A stretch of 64,000 nt of DNA from Pseudomonadota bacterium (GTDB taxonomy: Bacteria > Pseudomonadota > Gammaproteobacteria > Steroidobacterales > Steroidobacteraceae). Each line of letters starts with the position of its first letter. Positions within the stretch are counted from its first letter, which is position 1. The stretch covers positions 124,001 through 188,000 of the forward strand of contig JADJOO010000002.1 of NCBI GenBank assembly GCA_016713725.1, written 5' to 3'. The translations under genes and the position numbers were made by a program. Of the stretch, positions 54,061 to 63,877 are shown one piece after another. The notes below the pieces were generated by a model that made no database searches, was not told where the DNA came from, and was given only the letters and a program-made list of their open reading frames with translations.

Positions 54061-56361
54061 ATGCAGACCACCACCCGCGAACTCTTCTCCTATCGCAAGC
54101 ACTGGGCGCACCGCTTCGGTGCCGCGCCGTTCCTGCCGATGTCGAAGGCGGAAATGGACGCGCTCGGGTGGGATTCGTGCGACGTCATCCTGGTCACGGG
54201 CGACGCCTACATCGACCATCCGAGCTTCGGCATGGCACTCGTGGGTCGCCTGCTCGAAGCGCAGGGGTTCCGCGTCGGCATCATCGCCCAGCCCGACTGG
54301 CACTCGACGCGCGACTTCCTGAAGCTCGGCAAGCCGAACCTGTTCTTCGGCATCACCGGCGGCAACATGGATTCGATGGTGAACCGCTACACCGCGGATC
54401 GCCGCATCCGCACCGATGACTACACCCCCGGCGCCGGCGGCGCGGCCGGATCGCTGCGTGATCGTGACCCGCAGCGTTGCCGCGAAGCCGCGAAGGACGT
54501 TCCGATCGTGATCGGCGGCATCGAAGCCTCGCTGCGCCGCATCGCGCACTTCGACTACTGGTCGGAGAAGGTGCGCCGTTCGGTCCTGCTCGATGCCAAG
54601 GCCGACCTGCTCGTTTTCGGCAACGCCGAGCGGCAGATCTGCGAGATCGCGCATCGGCTCGCGGCGGGCAGGAAGATCGAGGATATCGACGACCTGCGTG
54701 GCACGGCGTTCGTGCGCAAGGCGCTGCCGGCAGGCTGGGCCGAAATTGATTCAACGACGATCGACACGCCGGGACCGCTGGCGCCGCCGGTCGATCCGTA
54801 TGCGATGGAGTGGCGGCGCACGGCCGAGCGCGGGCCCCCTAAGGGCAAAGGCGCCCCATGGCGGGACGGCCTCCAGCCCCGGAGGCGGGCTGGCAGCCCA
54901 GGCAGGCGGTGGCGGTGACGTCGTCGTCGGCAAGCACGAAACGGTGCTGAAGTTTCATCGCCGGGTCCCGCAGGCGATCGACCGCGAGCACAGCGTCATC
55001 CGCATGCCGTCGTACGAAGCGGTCGTGGACGACCCCATCCTGTACGCGCACGCCTCGCGCATCCTGCACCTCGAAGCGAATCCCGGTAACGCGCGCGCGC
55101 TCGTGCAGCGCCACGGCGACACCGACGTGTGGCTCAACCCGCCGCCGCTCCCGCTCACCACCAAAGAGATGGACGCGGTATACGAGCTCCCGTACCAGCG
55201 CGTGCCGCATCCGGCCTACGGCGACGCAAGGATTCCCGCGTACGAGATGATCCGTTTCTCGATCTCGATCCAGCGCGGCTGCTTCGGCGGCTGCACCTTC
55301 TGTTCGATCACCGAGCACGAAGGCCGCATCATCCAGAATCGTTCCGAAGACTCTGTGATCCGCGAGATCGAGACGATCCGCGACACCGTGCCGGGCTTCA
55401 CCGGCGTGATCTCGGACCTCGGCGGGCCCACCGCCAACATGTACCGCGTCGCGTGCAAGTCGCGCGAGATCGAAGCCGCATGCCGCAAGCCGTCGTGCGT
55501 TTACCCGGGCATCTGCCCGAACCTGAACACAGACCACTCGCCGCTGATCAGGCTGTACCGGCGCGCACGCGAACTGAAGGGCGTGAAGAAAGTGCTGATT
55601 GCATCGGGTGTACGGTACGACCTCGCGATCGAATCGCCCGAGTACGTGAAGGAACTGACGCAGCACCACGTGGGCGGCTACCTCAAGATCGCGCCGGAAG
55701 CGCTCGCGGAAGGCCCGCTCTCGAAAATGATGAAGCCGGGTGTCGGCACCTATGACCGCTTCAAGGAACTCTTCGACAAGTTCTCGAAGGAGGTGGGCAA
55801 GGAGCAGTACCTGATTCCGTACTTCATCGCGGCACACCCGGGTACGGGCGACGAAGACATGCTCGAACTCGCGCTCTGGCTCAAGCGCAATGGCTTCCGC
55901 GCCGACCAGGTGCAGGCATTCCTGCCCTCGCCGATGGCGACGGCTACCGCGATGTACCACTCGGGCAAGAATCCGCTGCACAAGGTGACGCGCACCTCGG
56001 AGGATGTCGTCATTCCGAAGGGCACGCGCCAGCGCCGCCTGCACAAGGCGTTCCTGCGCTACCACGACCCCGACAACTGGCCGCTGCTGCGCGAAGCGCT
56101 GCGGCAGATGGGGCGTGCCGACCTGATCGGCAATGGCCGGAACCAGCTGGTGCCGACGTATCAGCCGATCGGCACCGGTCGTGCCCACGAAGGTCATCGC
56201 AAGCCCGGAAAGGCTGCGGCATCGCCAACAGATCGCAGCCGAAGGCGACGGCCAAAGCCAGGACCGCACAGCCATTCCGCACCCAGCACACGGGTTTGCC
56301 TCGGGTGGCGACCACGGCGCCGCGAAGCCCGTCGGGTCCGAAGCGCAAACCGGGCCGGTGA
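54061..56361 (+). CDS. ygiQ: YgiQ-family radical SAM protein, frameshifts in the middle and near the end
   Basis: About 766 residues. The N-terminal part (MSKAEMDALGWDSCDVILVT, DYWSEKVRRSVLLDAKADLL) and the radical SAM core (CFGGCTFCSITEHEGRIIQN with the CxxxCxxC cluster, GVISDLGGPTANMYR, VLIASGVRYDLA, YLKIAPEALAEG) match YgiQ. The frame breaks after GPPKGKGAP; one more C in the CCCC run at 54854-54857 rejoins HGGTASSPGGGLAAQAGGG. A second break between 56195 and 56280 shifts to QHTGLPRVATTAPRSPSGP and the stop at 56359-56361. The basic Pro/Lys-rich tail is normal for YgiQ. The reaction is not known. The Gly-rich insert after residue 265 (GPPKGKG to GGGGDVVVG) is less usual. Confidence 0.85.
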
Positions 56362-56420
56362 TCCCGTCCGGTGCGCCGGCGGGTGGCCAGCCTGCGCGAC
56401 CGGCACCCCGAAGCCGTCAA

Positions 56421-56516
56421 TCAACCCTTCTTGGCCTTCTTCTCGGCGCGCTTCTCTTCCTTCGACTTCGCCGGCTTCTTCTTCGTTTCCTTCTTTCGAT
56501 CCATGCCCTTGCCCAT
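56421..56516 (-). CDS. Lysine-rich microprotein (31 aa)
   Basis: MGKGMDRKKETKKKPAKSKE begins a 31-residue, strongly basic protein ending KRAEKKAKKG. The ATG at 56516 follows GGAGTGAG at good spacing, and the gene sits between the YgiQ stop and the LTA-synthase-like gene. Similar tiny MGKG/Lys-rich proteins occur in many proteobacteria. They may be ribosome- or nucleic-acid-associated, as the composition suggests; this is not certain. Confidence 0.55.
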   Translation of the reverse strand: MGKGMDRKKETKKKPAKSKEEKRAEKKAKKG

Positions 56517-56559
56517 GTCGCTCACTCCCGTGGTGATTGGTCGCAGGCGAGAGCTTAAA

Positions 56560-58482
56560 TCAGTTGTAGCGATTCGTCTTGAACAGGTCGGACGCAGTCT
56601 GGAAATACGCAACGCCCAGATCCTGCAGGGCCGCATCGTCCGCGCGCGGCTTGAATGACTTCGCCACCGGGTCATAGGTCAGGGACTGGTGGGTCTTGCC
56701 GAGACCGAGCACCACGAGCTGGTTGTCACGCAGGATCGCCACGTCGTGGTTGTGGCTGAAGAGCGCAATTCGCGTGCGATCCGGCCGCTCGTGCAGCGCG
56801 TCGATACCGAAGAACGGCGCTTCGTACGGCATCCCGAGCAGGCCGAGCACCGTCGGCGCGATGTCGATCTGCGTCATCAGCGTGTCGATCTGTCGTGCTG
56901 CGATCTGCTTCGGCGAGTAGATCATCAGCGGAATCTCGTAGGTCTCGAGCGGAATCTCGGCCTTGCCGTAGACGCGCGCACCGTGATCGGCGACCACGAC
57001 GAAAATCGTGTTGTCGAACCATGGCTGCCTGGCGGCCTCGCGCAGGAAATAGCCGAGCGCGTAGTCGGCGTAGCGCACGCCCGCCTGCCGGCCGCCCTCC
57101 TCCGGCGATGCCCAGCTGCTTTCGAGGCCCGGACGGAACGTGAACGGCTTGTGGTTCGACGTCGTCATGATGATCGAGAAGAACGGCTTGCCGGCCTGGT
57201 ACTGCTCGCCGTAGTGCTGGATCGCGCGGTCGAACAGGTCTTCGTCGGCGACGCCCCAGACGTTCTCGAAACGAACCTGGTCGATGTCCGTGCGGTCGAG
57301 CACCTGGAACCCGTTGCCAGCGAAGAACGTGTTCATGTCGTCGAAGTAGCCGTAGCCGCCGTAGAGGAAGCTGCTCTGGTAGCCGAGGTCGTTCATGACC
57401 TTGCCCCAGCTGCCGATGCCCTGGTTGCCGGGCCGCCGCAGGATCGAGACCGTTGGAATCGGCGGGAACGAGGCGGTGATCGCTTCGAGTCCCCGCACGG
57501 TGCGCGTGCCGGAAGCGTACGTGTTGGCGAACCAGAGTCCCTGCCTCGCGTAGGCGTCGAAGTTCGGCGTCCAGTCCCTGTCCGAGCCGTGCAGCTTGCT
57601 GAACTCGGCGCCGAACGACTCGCTCGACACGACGACGACGTTGAGCTGGCCGAGGCCGTCGGGCCGGGCGGCGTGGAACCGGTTCATCTTGCCGAGCGCC
57701 AGCTGCGTGAACGGCGCGCCATCGGCCGCCAGTTCCGTCTCCATCAGGCGCAGGTTGTCCGCCGGCTTCGCGCTGGCGTAGTACGACTCGTAGTCGATGT
57801 CGCTGGTGCGCGCTGCGCGGAAGAAGCTGCTGTGCCCGTTCTGCACCAGCTCGTTCTCCACGCGGTTCGATGACAGCGACAAGGCGTTGGTCGGGTAGAA
57901 CACGACCGCGAAGGCCAGCGCGACGGCATACGGCGCGAACGCCACGAGCCGCTCGCGGAACCGCACGACGTGATCGAATCCGGGCTTGATCGCGTTGCGC
58001 AGCAGGAAGACGGCCAGCGCGGCCAGCGTCACGGCGACCCCGAGCACCTTCAGCACCGGGTAGGCATCCCAGATGTCGGTGAACACTTCGGTCGGATACG
58101 CGAGGTAGTCGTACGCGACGATGTTGAAACGCGCGTCGAACTCCTCGAAGAAGAAGTATTCCGCCGCAGTCAGGTAGACCAGGCCCGTGATTGCCGCGGC
58201 GGTGGCCGTGTACAGGAGCACGCGGTTGGCAGTCGACCGGAACCAGCGATCGGGCAGCAGCAGGATGTAGAGCGCGAACGGCGCGAAGAGGTACAGGCTC
58301 TCGACGAGGTCGTTGATGAAGCCCGCCGTCAGGATGTACGGCAACCGTGTGGCGCCGACATCCGCCTCGAGTCCGAACTTGGCCCACAGGAAAGTCCGGC
58401 CTGCCAGCCCGAGCACCAGGTAGACGGCTGCGATGGTCAGCCAGGGCGAAAAGCGTGTCAGGGCATTGCGGATCGGCGGCAT
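56560..58482 (-). CDS. LTA synthase-family sulfatase-fold membrane enzyme
   Basis: A 640-residue protein. Five N-terminal TM segments (residues about 12-205) are followed by a periplasmic sulfatase fold: VVVVSSESFGAEFSKLHG, the nucleophile region TYASGTRTVRGLEAITASFP (Thr in GTRT), FLYGGYGYFDDMNTFFAGNG, FSIIMTTSNHKPFTF, and VVVADHGARVYG. This is the architecture of LtaS/MdoB-type phosphoglycerol transferases and phosphoethanolamine-like envelope enzymes. In Gram-negatives such proteins modify membrane-derived oligosaccharides or other envelope glycans; which one is not clear. The gene ends 43 bases downstream of the Lys-rich gene start and is intact. Confidence 0.88.
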   Translation of the reverse strand: MPPIRNALTRFSPWLTIAAVYLVLGLAGRTFLWAKFGLEADVGATRLPYILTAGFINDLVESLYLFAPFALYILLLPDRWFRSTANRVLLYTATAAAITGLVYLTAAEYFFFEEFDARFNIVAYDYLAYPTEVFTDIWDAYPVLKVLGVAVTLAALAVFLLRNAIKPGFDHVVRFRERLVAFAPYAVALAFAVVFYPTNALSLSSNRVENELVQNGHSSFFRAARTSDIDYESYYASAKPADNLRLMETELAADGAPFTQLALGKMNRFHAARPDGLGQLNVVVVSSESFGAEFSKLHGSDRDWTPNFDAYARQGLWFANTYASGTRTVRGLEAITASFPPIPTVSILRRPGNQGIGSWGKVMNDLGYQSSFLYGGYGYFDDMNTFFAGNGFQVLDRTDIDQVRFENVWGVADEDLFDRAIQHYGEQYQAGKPFFSIIMTTSNHKPFTFRPGLESSWASPEEGGRQAGVRYADYALGYFLREAARQPWFDNTIFVVVADHGARVYGKAEIPLETYEIPLMIYSPKQIAARQIDTLMTQIDIAPTVLGLLGMPYEAPFFGIDALHERPDRTRIALFSHNHDVAILRDNQLVVLGLGKTHQSLTYDPVAKSFKPRADDAALQDLGVAYFQTASDLFKTNRYN

Positions 58483-58774
58483 CTAACTGGAATCCTTGAA
58501 GAAATGCGGGCGACCGCGCCCGCCCGTGGCAGGTGGGTCACGGGTTAGACGCCCTTTCGGACCGGAATCAATCGGCGGGCTCGCCGGCGGCCGTGGTGTC
58601 GGGACCATGCTTTGCAAGCAGCGACCTGGGGCGCCTCCGGCTTTGACTTAACGCGCGGTCGCGCGCGTGACGGCAGTCACTCGGCCTGGCGGCGTCATGT
58701 CGAGACCACGCAGGAGGTTAGCTGCCCCACGTGTCCAACCGGGACTCGATCGCTGACGAGCCGAGGAGGTTTTG

Positions 58775-59380
58775 ATGCAATCGTTCACAGCATTGGCGCA
58801 ACGCGCAGGGATTGCGCTGCTCATGACCATGCCTTGCGCTGCGCTCGCGACACCCCCGAGCTGGGCGCCTGCGCATGGCTGGCGTAAGCAGAACGATCCG
58901 ACCTATGCCGGCTACAGCGGCCGCACCTGGGACTACGACTATGGTGTGCGCTCGGGATCGTGCGATCGCGGCCGGATCGGCCAGGTGCTTGGTGGCGTCG
59001 TTGGCGGCGTCGCGGGTGGCGCGATTGGCGGGGAAATCGCCAAGGGCAGCGCCGAGCGCAACGTAGCCATCGTGATCGGCACGGTCATCGGCGCGGCCAT
59101 CGGCTCTGAAGTCGGGCGACGCATGGACAAGACAGATCGCTCCTGCGTCGGCCACTCGCTCGAACTCGCCGACTACGGCCAGAGTGTCCGATGGACTAAT
59201 CCGAACACCCGCGTGACGTACCAGCTGACGCCGCTCGACGCCGTGCACGGCATCGACGGGTGCCGCCGGTTTCGGCTCATCGCGCACGGTTCCTTTGGCC
59301 TGAGCGAGGGCCGCGCGGTCGCATGCACGGATGGCAGTGGCGTCTGGCAACCCGAGGACGATCGCCTGACTCGACGCTGA
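58775..59380 (+). CDS. Exported glycine-zipper protein
   Basis: A 201-residue protein with a signal peptide (QRAGIALLMTMPCAALA), a Tyr/Trp-rich N-terminal segment and a glycine-zipper membrane module (IGQVLGGVVGGVAGGAIGGEI, then VIGTVIGAAIGSEVGRRMD), as in SlyB/2TM glycine-zipper proteins. A cysteine-containing C-terminal domain follows (SVRWTNPNTRVTYQLTP, CRRFRLIAHG). The ATG at 58775 has AGGAGG five bases upstream. It may be an outer-membrane or periplasmic stress-related protein; the function is unproven. The upstream 290 bases hold no recognised gene. Confidence 0.8.
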   Translation: MQSFTALAQRAGIALLMTMPCAALATPPSWAPAHGWRKQNDPTYAGYSGRTWDYDYGVRSGSCDRGRIGQVLGGVVGGVAGGAIGGEIAKGSAERNVAIVIGTVIGAAIGSEVGRRMDKTDRSCVGHSLELADYGQSVRWTNPNTRVTYQLTPLDAVHGIDGCRRFRLIAHGSFGLSEGRAVACTDGSGVWQPEDDRLTRR

Positions 59381-59410
59381 GGCGCCGATGCCGGGTCGTT
59401 GATGCTCCCC

Positions 59411-59434
59411 CGGGCGCATGCTAGCGTGCGCCCG
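59411..59434. promoter_or_regulatory. 24-bp near-perfect palindrome before the LacI gene
   Basis: CGGGCGCATGCT and its mirror AGCGTGCGCCCG match at all but one base pair (T against G) per half, centred on GCTAGC, 15 bases before the LacI ATG. It may be an autoregulatory operator or a terminator hairpin without T run. Confidence 0.45.
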
Positions 59435-59449
59435 CTTCCTGGGGGATCA

Positions 59450-60483
59450 ATGAAGAGCGCCCGGCCGACATCACGCGACATCGCCCGCCTCGCGGAGGTT
59501 TCGCAGGCCACGGTGTCGCGCGCCTTGCGCAACAGCCCCCTGGTCCGTCCCGAGACCCGCGAGCGCATCGAAACGATTGCGCGTCAGCTCAGCTATCGCA
59601 CGGATCGACGTGCGGCCGGCCTGCGCACGCGCCGGTCGAACACGCTGGCCTGCTGCTGTTCGAGGAATCCTCCGAAGACGGCCAGATCAACCCGTTCTTC
59701 CTGTCGATGCTGGGTCACATCACGCGTGCGACGGCCCGGCGCGGCCTCGACCTGCTGGTGTCGTTCCAGCAGTTGAGTGACGACTGGCACACGGAATACC
59801 AGCTCAGCAATCGCGCCGACGGGCTGATCCTGCTCGGCTACGGCGACTACATCTCGTCGATGCCGCGACTGCGGAAGCTCGCCGACGCTGGCGCCAATTT
59901 CGTCATCTGGGGGCCGGACGTGGACGGCACGCCGGGTCGCTACGTTCGCACCGACAACACCGCGGGCGGATTGCAGGCAACCCGTCACCTGCTGCGCCTC
60001 GGACGCAGGCGCATCGCATACGTCGGCAGCTCGTCCGATCACTGGCCGGAATTCCAGGCGCGCTGCAGCGGCTACGCGCGGGCGCTGAGCGACGCAGGCA
60101 TCGAGCCCGACCCGCGCCTGTCGGTCGAAGCACAGTCGAGTGAGCAGGCGGGCCATGAAGCGGCCACGGGCCTGCTGGACTCGGGCGCGCCGTTCGATGC
60201 GATCTTCGCGGCGAGCGACCTCATTGCGATGGGTGCGATTGGCGCATTGCGCGACTGTGGACGGTCGGTGCCCGGCGACGTGGCGGTCGTTGGATTCGAC
60301 GACATCGCGGCAGCGGCACACTTCATTCCACCGCTGACGACTGTGCAGCAGGACACGCATCGCGCGGCCGACATGCTCGTGGACAACCTGCTGAAGATGA
60401 CCTCGGGCGAGCCGGTCGATTCCGCGCTGATCGAACCGAAGCTGGTGGTCCGCGGGTCCTGCGGCAGTTCAGCCAGCGCGTAG
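59450..60483 (+). CDS. LacI-family regulator, one frameshift
   Basis: About 344 residues. The LacI-type HTH and hinge (SRDIARLAEVSQATVSRALRN, ERIETIARQLSYRTDRRA) are followed by a break near 59645: after RSNTL one base is missing, and LLLFEESSEDGQINPFFLSML continues the periplasmic-binding-like effector domain (LGRRRIAYVGSSSDHWPEFQ, AIFAASDLIAMGAIGALR, VAVVGFDDIAAAAHF). The ATG at 59450 begins the conserved start. It probably controls the neighbouring sugar genes. 6-phosphogluconolactonase follows 60 bases after the stop. Confidence 0.83.
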
Positions 60484-60543
60484 TGTCGACGCCGGCGTCG
60501 CAACCTCGACGCTCTGGCTGCAAGAGGCACGAGGAATCTGACG

Positions 60544-61227
60544 ATGGCGCAGCACGCCTTCCCGAACGGTGAGGCACTCGCGCGAAACCTCGCGAACGCC
60601 GTGACGGCAGCGCTCGAGCGTCGGCTGGCCGCGCACGGTGCAGCGGGTCTGGTCGTCTCGGGCGGTCGAACGCCCGCGGCATTCCTGCGCGAACTCGGCT
60701 CGCGCGAGCTCGACTGGTCCAGCGTGTTCGTGACGCTCGCCGACGAACGCCGCGTGGCAGCGGACGATCCCGCCAGTAACCTGCGCTTGCTGCGCCAGGC
60801 CTTTGCCGGCAATCCGGCGTCTGCCGCGATGCTGGTCGCCATCGACGCGACCGGTGCCGATGCCGCCTCGCGCTGGAGCGAGGCCATCGGGAAAATGCCG
60901 CGACCATTCGCCGCCGTCATTCTCGGCATGGGTAACGACGGGCATTTTGCCTCGCTGTTCCCCGGCATGCCCGGTCTCGCAACGGCGCTGGATCTTTCGA
61001 ACACGACGATCGTGGTCGAAGGTATCGCCCCCGTCGAACCGAGGGCACGGCTCAGCCTGACACTACAGACCTTGCTCGACACGGACCTGCTGGTGCTGCA
61101 CGTCACCGGAGACTCCAAGCTCGCGACACTGCAACGCGCCGCCTGCACGGGCAGCGAGCTCGAGATGCCTGTGCGCGCTTTGCTGCAGCAGCGTCGAGTG
61201 CCGCTGGAGATCTATCATGCTCCCTGA
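60544..61227 (+). CDS. pgl: 6-phosphogluconolactonase
   Basis: A 227-residue Pgl of the NagB/RpiA-like fold that opens 6-phosphogluconolactone in the pentose phosphate or Entner-Doudoroff route. Motifs: GLVVSGGRTPAAFLREL, FVTLADERRVAADDPASNLRL, and the catalytic region AVILGMGNDGHFASLFPG. The ATG at 60544 gives the normal length. The gene lies between the LacI regulator and a convergent MFS gene (17-bp gap). No zwf or edd is nearby. Confidence 0.9.
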   Translation: MAQHAFPNGEALARNLANAVTAALERRLAAHGAAGLVVSGGRTPAAFLRELGSRELDWSSVFVTLADERRVAADDPASNLRLLRQAFAGNPASAAMLVAIDATGADAASRWSEAIGKMPRPFAAVILGMGNDGHFASLFPGMPGLATALDLSNTTIVVEGIAPVEPRARLSLTLQTLLDTDLLVLHVTGDSKLATLQRAACTGSELEMPVRALLQQRRVPLEIYHAP

Positions 61228-61244
61228 GCAGGTGCCGTCGGTCG

Positions 61245-62750
61245 TCAATCCCTGTCTTCGTGGTCGTCCACGTGCAGTGTGGCCAGACCCGCGAGGACCA
61301 GCAGCAATCCGCCGAGCGCCAGCGCATTGATGCTGTGACCGCCGAACAGCGCGCGCACCAGGATGCCGAGAACGCTGGCCGCTAGAATCTGCGGTATCAC
61401 GATGAAGAAGTTGAAGATCCCCATGTAGATTCCCATCTTCTTCATCGGCACCGCCTGCGACAGCATCGCGTACGGCAGCGACAGGATCGACGCCCACGCG
61501 ATGCCCACGCCGACCATCGACACCAGCAACAGCCGCGGGTCATCGATGAAGCGGATCGAAACCAGGCCGAGCGCACCGAACCAAAGGCAAGCCAGGTGCG
61601 CCTTGCGACGGCCGAGCGCTTCGGCGAGCTTGGGGATGAACAGCGCGGCGAGCGCGGCAAAGCCGTTGTACGCGGCGAAGAGGATGCCAACCCAGTTCGC
61701 TCCCTCGTTGTATGCCGCGGAGGCTGCATCGGTCGTACCGTAGTGGTGTTCGGTAACCGCCGCGGTCGTGTAGATCCACATTGCGAACAGCGCAAACCAG
61801 GACAGGAACTGCACGACTGCCAGCTGCCGCATCACCACCGGCATGAGGTACAGGTCGTTGATCACGTTGTGCAGCATCCCCTCGGTGTCTCCGCGTTGCT
61901 GTCGTGACGCGACGACGAGCTGCAGCAGGCCGAAAGCGACGAGTCCGCAGCCGAGCACGTAGAGCTGCTTGTCCCAGCCGAACAGCGCAACGGCTGCCGC
62001 GAACGCCGCGCCCGCGACGATCCACGCCGCGGCGGATTTTCGATACCACCCTGGCGTACGCGCGTGCCGTTCGGCACCGCCCGGCTGGTCATCGACTCGC
62101 TCGTCGAACTCTGCGAGCTCCGCCGGTGAGTACTCGCGCGTGCGGAAGATGGTCCAGAGCACGGCACCGAGGAACGCAGCGGCGCCGAGGTAGAACGCGA
62201 GTTTCACGGACTGCGGCAACTGGCCCGGCTCGGCCACGTTGGCGACGTCGAAGACGTTCGTGAGGATCCACGGCAGCGCGGAGGCGACTACCGCACCGAT
62301 GCCGATGAACCAGCTCTGCATCGAGTAGCCGCGGCAACGCTGCCGGTCGGGAAGCATGTCGCCCACCAGCGCACGGAACGGCTCCATCGAAACATTGATC
62401 GACGCGTCGAGTATCCACAGCATGCCTGCCGCGATCCACAGGTAGGGGCTGTTAGGCATGATCACGAGCGCCGCGGTGGCGAGCAGCGCACCGATCAGGA
62501 AGTACGGGCGGCGACGACCGAGGCGGCCCCAGGTGCGGTCGCTCATGTAGCCGATGATCGGCTGCACGACCAGCCCTGTGACCGGTGCTGCGAGCCAGAG
62601 AATCGGCAGCTCATCGATCGAGGCACCGAGCGACTGGAAGATGCGACTGACGTTCGCGTTCTGCAACGCGAAGCCGAACTGGATGCCAAGGAATCCGAAA
62701 CACATGTTCCAGATCTGCCAGAAACCCAGCGTCGGCTTTTGCTTGCGCAC
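61245..62750 (-). CDS. MFS sugar transporter (SLC45/GPH-like)
   Basis: A 501-residue protein with twelve TM segments. Distinctive blocks are IWNMCFGFLGIQFGFALQNANV, GYMSDRTWGRLGRRRPYFLIG and a central charged loop (TREYSPAELAEFDERVDD). Related proteins (sucrose/glucoside transporters of the SLC45 type) move sugars by proton symport. The GTG at 62750 was chosen for the AAGGAC ribosome site and because it overlaps the ABC permease stop (TAGTG). It is thus the third gene of an operon with the ABC transporter. Confidence 0.87.
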   Translation of the reverse strand: MRKQKPTLGFWQIWNMCFGFLGIQFGFALQNANVSRIFQSLGASIDELPILWLAAPVTGLVVQPIIGYMSDRTWGRLGRRRPYFLIGALLATAALVIMPNSPYLWIAAGMLWILDASINVSMEPFRALVGDMLPDRQRCRGYSMQSWFIGIGAVVASALPWILTNVFDVANVAEPGQLPQSVKLAFYLGAAAFLGAVLWTIFRTREYSPAELAEFDERVDDQPGGAERHARTPGWYRKSAAAWIVAGAAFAAAVALFGWDKQLYVLGCGLVAFGLLQLVVASRQQRGDTEGMLHNVINDLYLMPVVMRQLAVVQFLSWFALFAMWIYTTAAVTEHHYGTTDAASAAYNEGANWVGILFAAYNGFAALAALFIPKLAEALGRRKAHLACLWFGALGLVSIRFIDDPRLLLVSMVGVGIAWASILSLPYAMLSQAVPMKKMGIYMGIFNFFIVIPQILAASVLGILVRALFGGHSINALALGGLLLVLAGLATLHVDDHEDRD

Positions 62751-63877
62751 TATCTGTCCTTTCCAAGTCGAAGATCGAGCCACACGGCGAGCGCGAGCAC
62801 GATGCCGCGTGCAATGTACTTTGCCTCCGGTGAGACCGCCATCAGGGTCATGCCGTTCAGCAGGCTCGCCATGATCAACGCGCCGAACAGCACGCCGGGC
62901 ACGGTGCCGCGCCCGCCTCGCAGGCTCGTGCCACCGATCACGCAGGCCGCGACCGCATCGAGTTCCATCAGGGAGCCCACGGTCGACGTCGACGCGCCCG
63001 AGTACGCGGTCTGCATGAATCCGGTCAGCGCCACGATGCTGCCCATGAGCGCGTAGGCGCCGATGATGGTGTTGCGCACCGGCACGCCGGACACCGCCGC
63101 GGCTTCTTCGTTGCCGCCGATCGCGTAGAGGTAGCGGCCAAAGGGTGTGTTCGTCACCAGCTGGTGGACCAGTACCGCGACCAGTCCGAGGATGACCAGC
63201 GCGATAGGTACGCCGCGGTAGCCGTTGGTGACGATGACGACCAGGAAGACGAGCTGCGCGGGCACGAACAGCTTCAAGAACGTGAGTTCGCCGTCGTCGA
63301 CAGGGAATCCGTAGGACTGACGGCGCTTCCATGCAGTGAGCGCCGATGCGACGATCGCCGTCACCGCCAGTCCGGCCAGCACGTAGCCGGCGACGTCCGG
63401 CAGGTAATACGTGGTGAGCAGCGAGTACGCGTTCGTGCTCCCGCCCTCGACGACGGGCACGGTCTGGTTCTCGATCACGAGCCAGTGCAGGCCACGGAAG
63501 ACCAGCAGGCCCCCCAGCGTCATGATGAAGGCCGGGATCCGCTCTATCGCGATCAGCGCACCCATCGCCGACCAGACCACCACCGCGCCAAGCGTTGCAA
63601 TCGACAGCGCGACGGGGGCCGGCACGTCGTGCCAGAACACCAGGACAGCGGCAACGGCGCCGGCGAGGCCCACGCCACTGCCCGCGGACAGGTCGATCTG
63701 CCCGGGCAGCAGCACGACGAGCATGCCGAGCGCCAGCACTGCGGTGACGGCGAGTTCGACCGAGAGCAGCGACAGGTTGCGCGCCGAGAGGAACACCGGC
63801 TCCTGCCACGCGAAGAACGCCCAGATCGCCACCAGCGCGATCAGCATCGACAACTCGCGGGTGGCTAAGCGATTCAT
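62750..63877 (-). CDS. xylH: Sugar ABC transporter permease (XylH/RbsC-like)
   Basis: A 375-residue BPD_transp_2-type permease with about ten TM segments. Visible blocks: ALGMLVVLLPGQIDLSAGSGVG, AIERIPAFIMTLGGLLVFRGL, GRYLYAIGGNEEAAAVSGVP and AVAACVIGGTSLRGGRGTVPG. The long hydrophilic insert (YGFPVDDGELTFLKLFVPAQ) is typical of XylH rather than RbsC. The ATG at 63877 overlaps the preceding ATP-binding gene's stop (ATGA) and the TAG overlaps the MFS start, so the three are coupled. Xylose is the likely but not proven substrate. Confidence 0.87.
   Translation of the reverse strand: MNRLATRELSMLIALVAIWAFFAWQEPVFLSARNLSLLSVELAVTAVLALGMLVVLLPGQIDLSAGSGVGLAGAVAAVLVFWHDVPAPVALSIATLGAVVVWSAMGALIAIERIPAFIMTLGGLLVFRGLHWLVIENQTVPVVEGGSTNAYSLLTTYYLPDVAGYVLAGLAVTAIVASALTAWKRRQSYGFPVDDGELTFLKLFVPAQLVFLVVIVTNGYRGVPIALVILGLVAVLVHQLVTNTPFGRYLYAIGGNEEAAAVSGVPVRNTIIGAYALMGSIVALTGFMQTAYSGASTSTVGSLMELDAVAACVIGGTSLRGGRGTVPGVLFGALIMASLLNGMTLMAVSPEAKYIARGIVLALAVWLDLRLGKDR

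Noticed and set aside
56689..57873. 394-codon plus-strand open frame
   Set aside because: Antisense to the LTA-synthase-like gene; Val/Glu/Arg-rich shadow.
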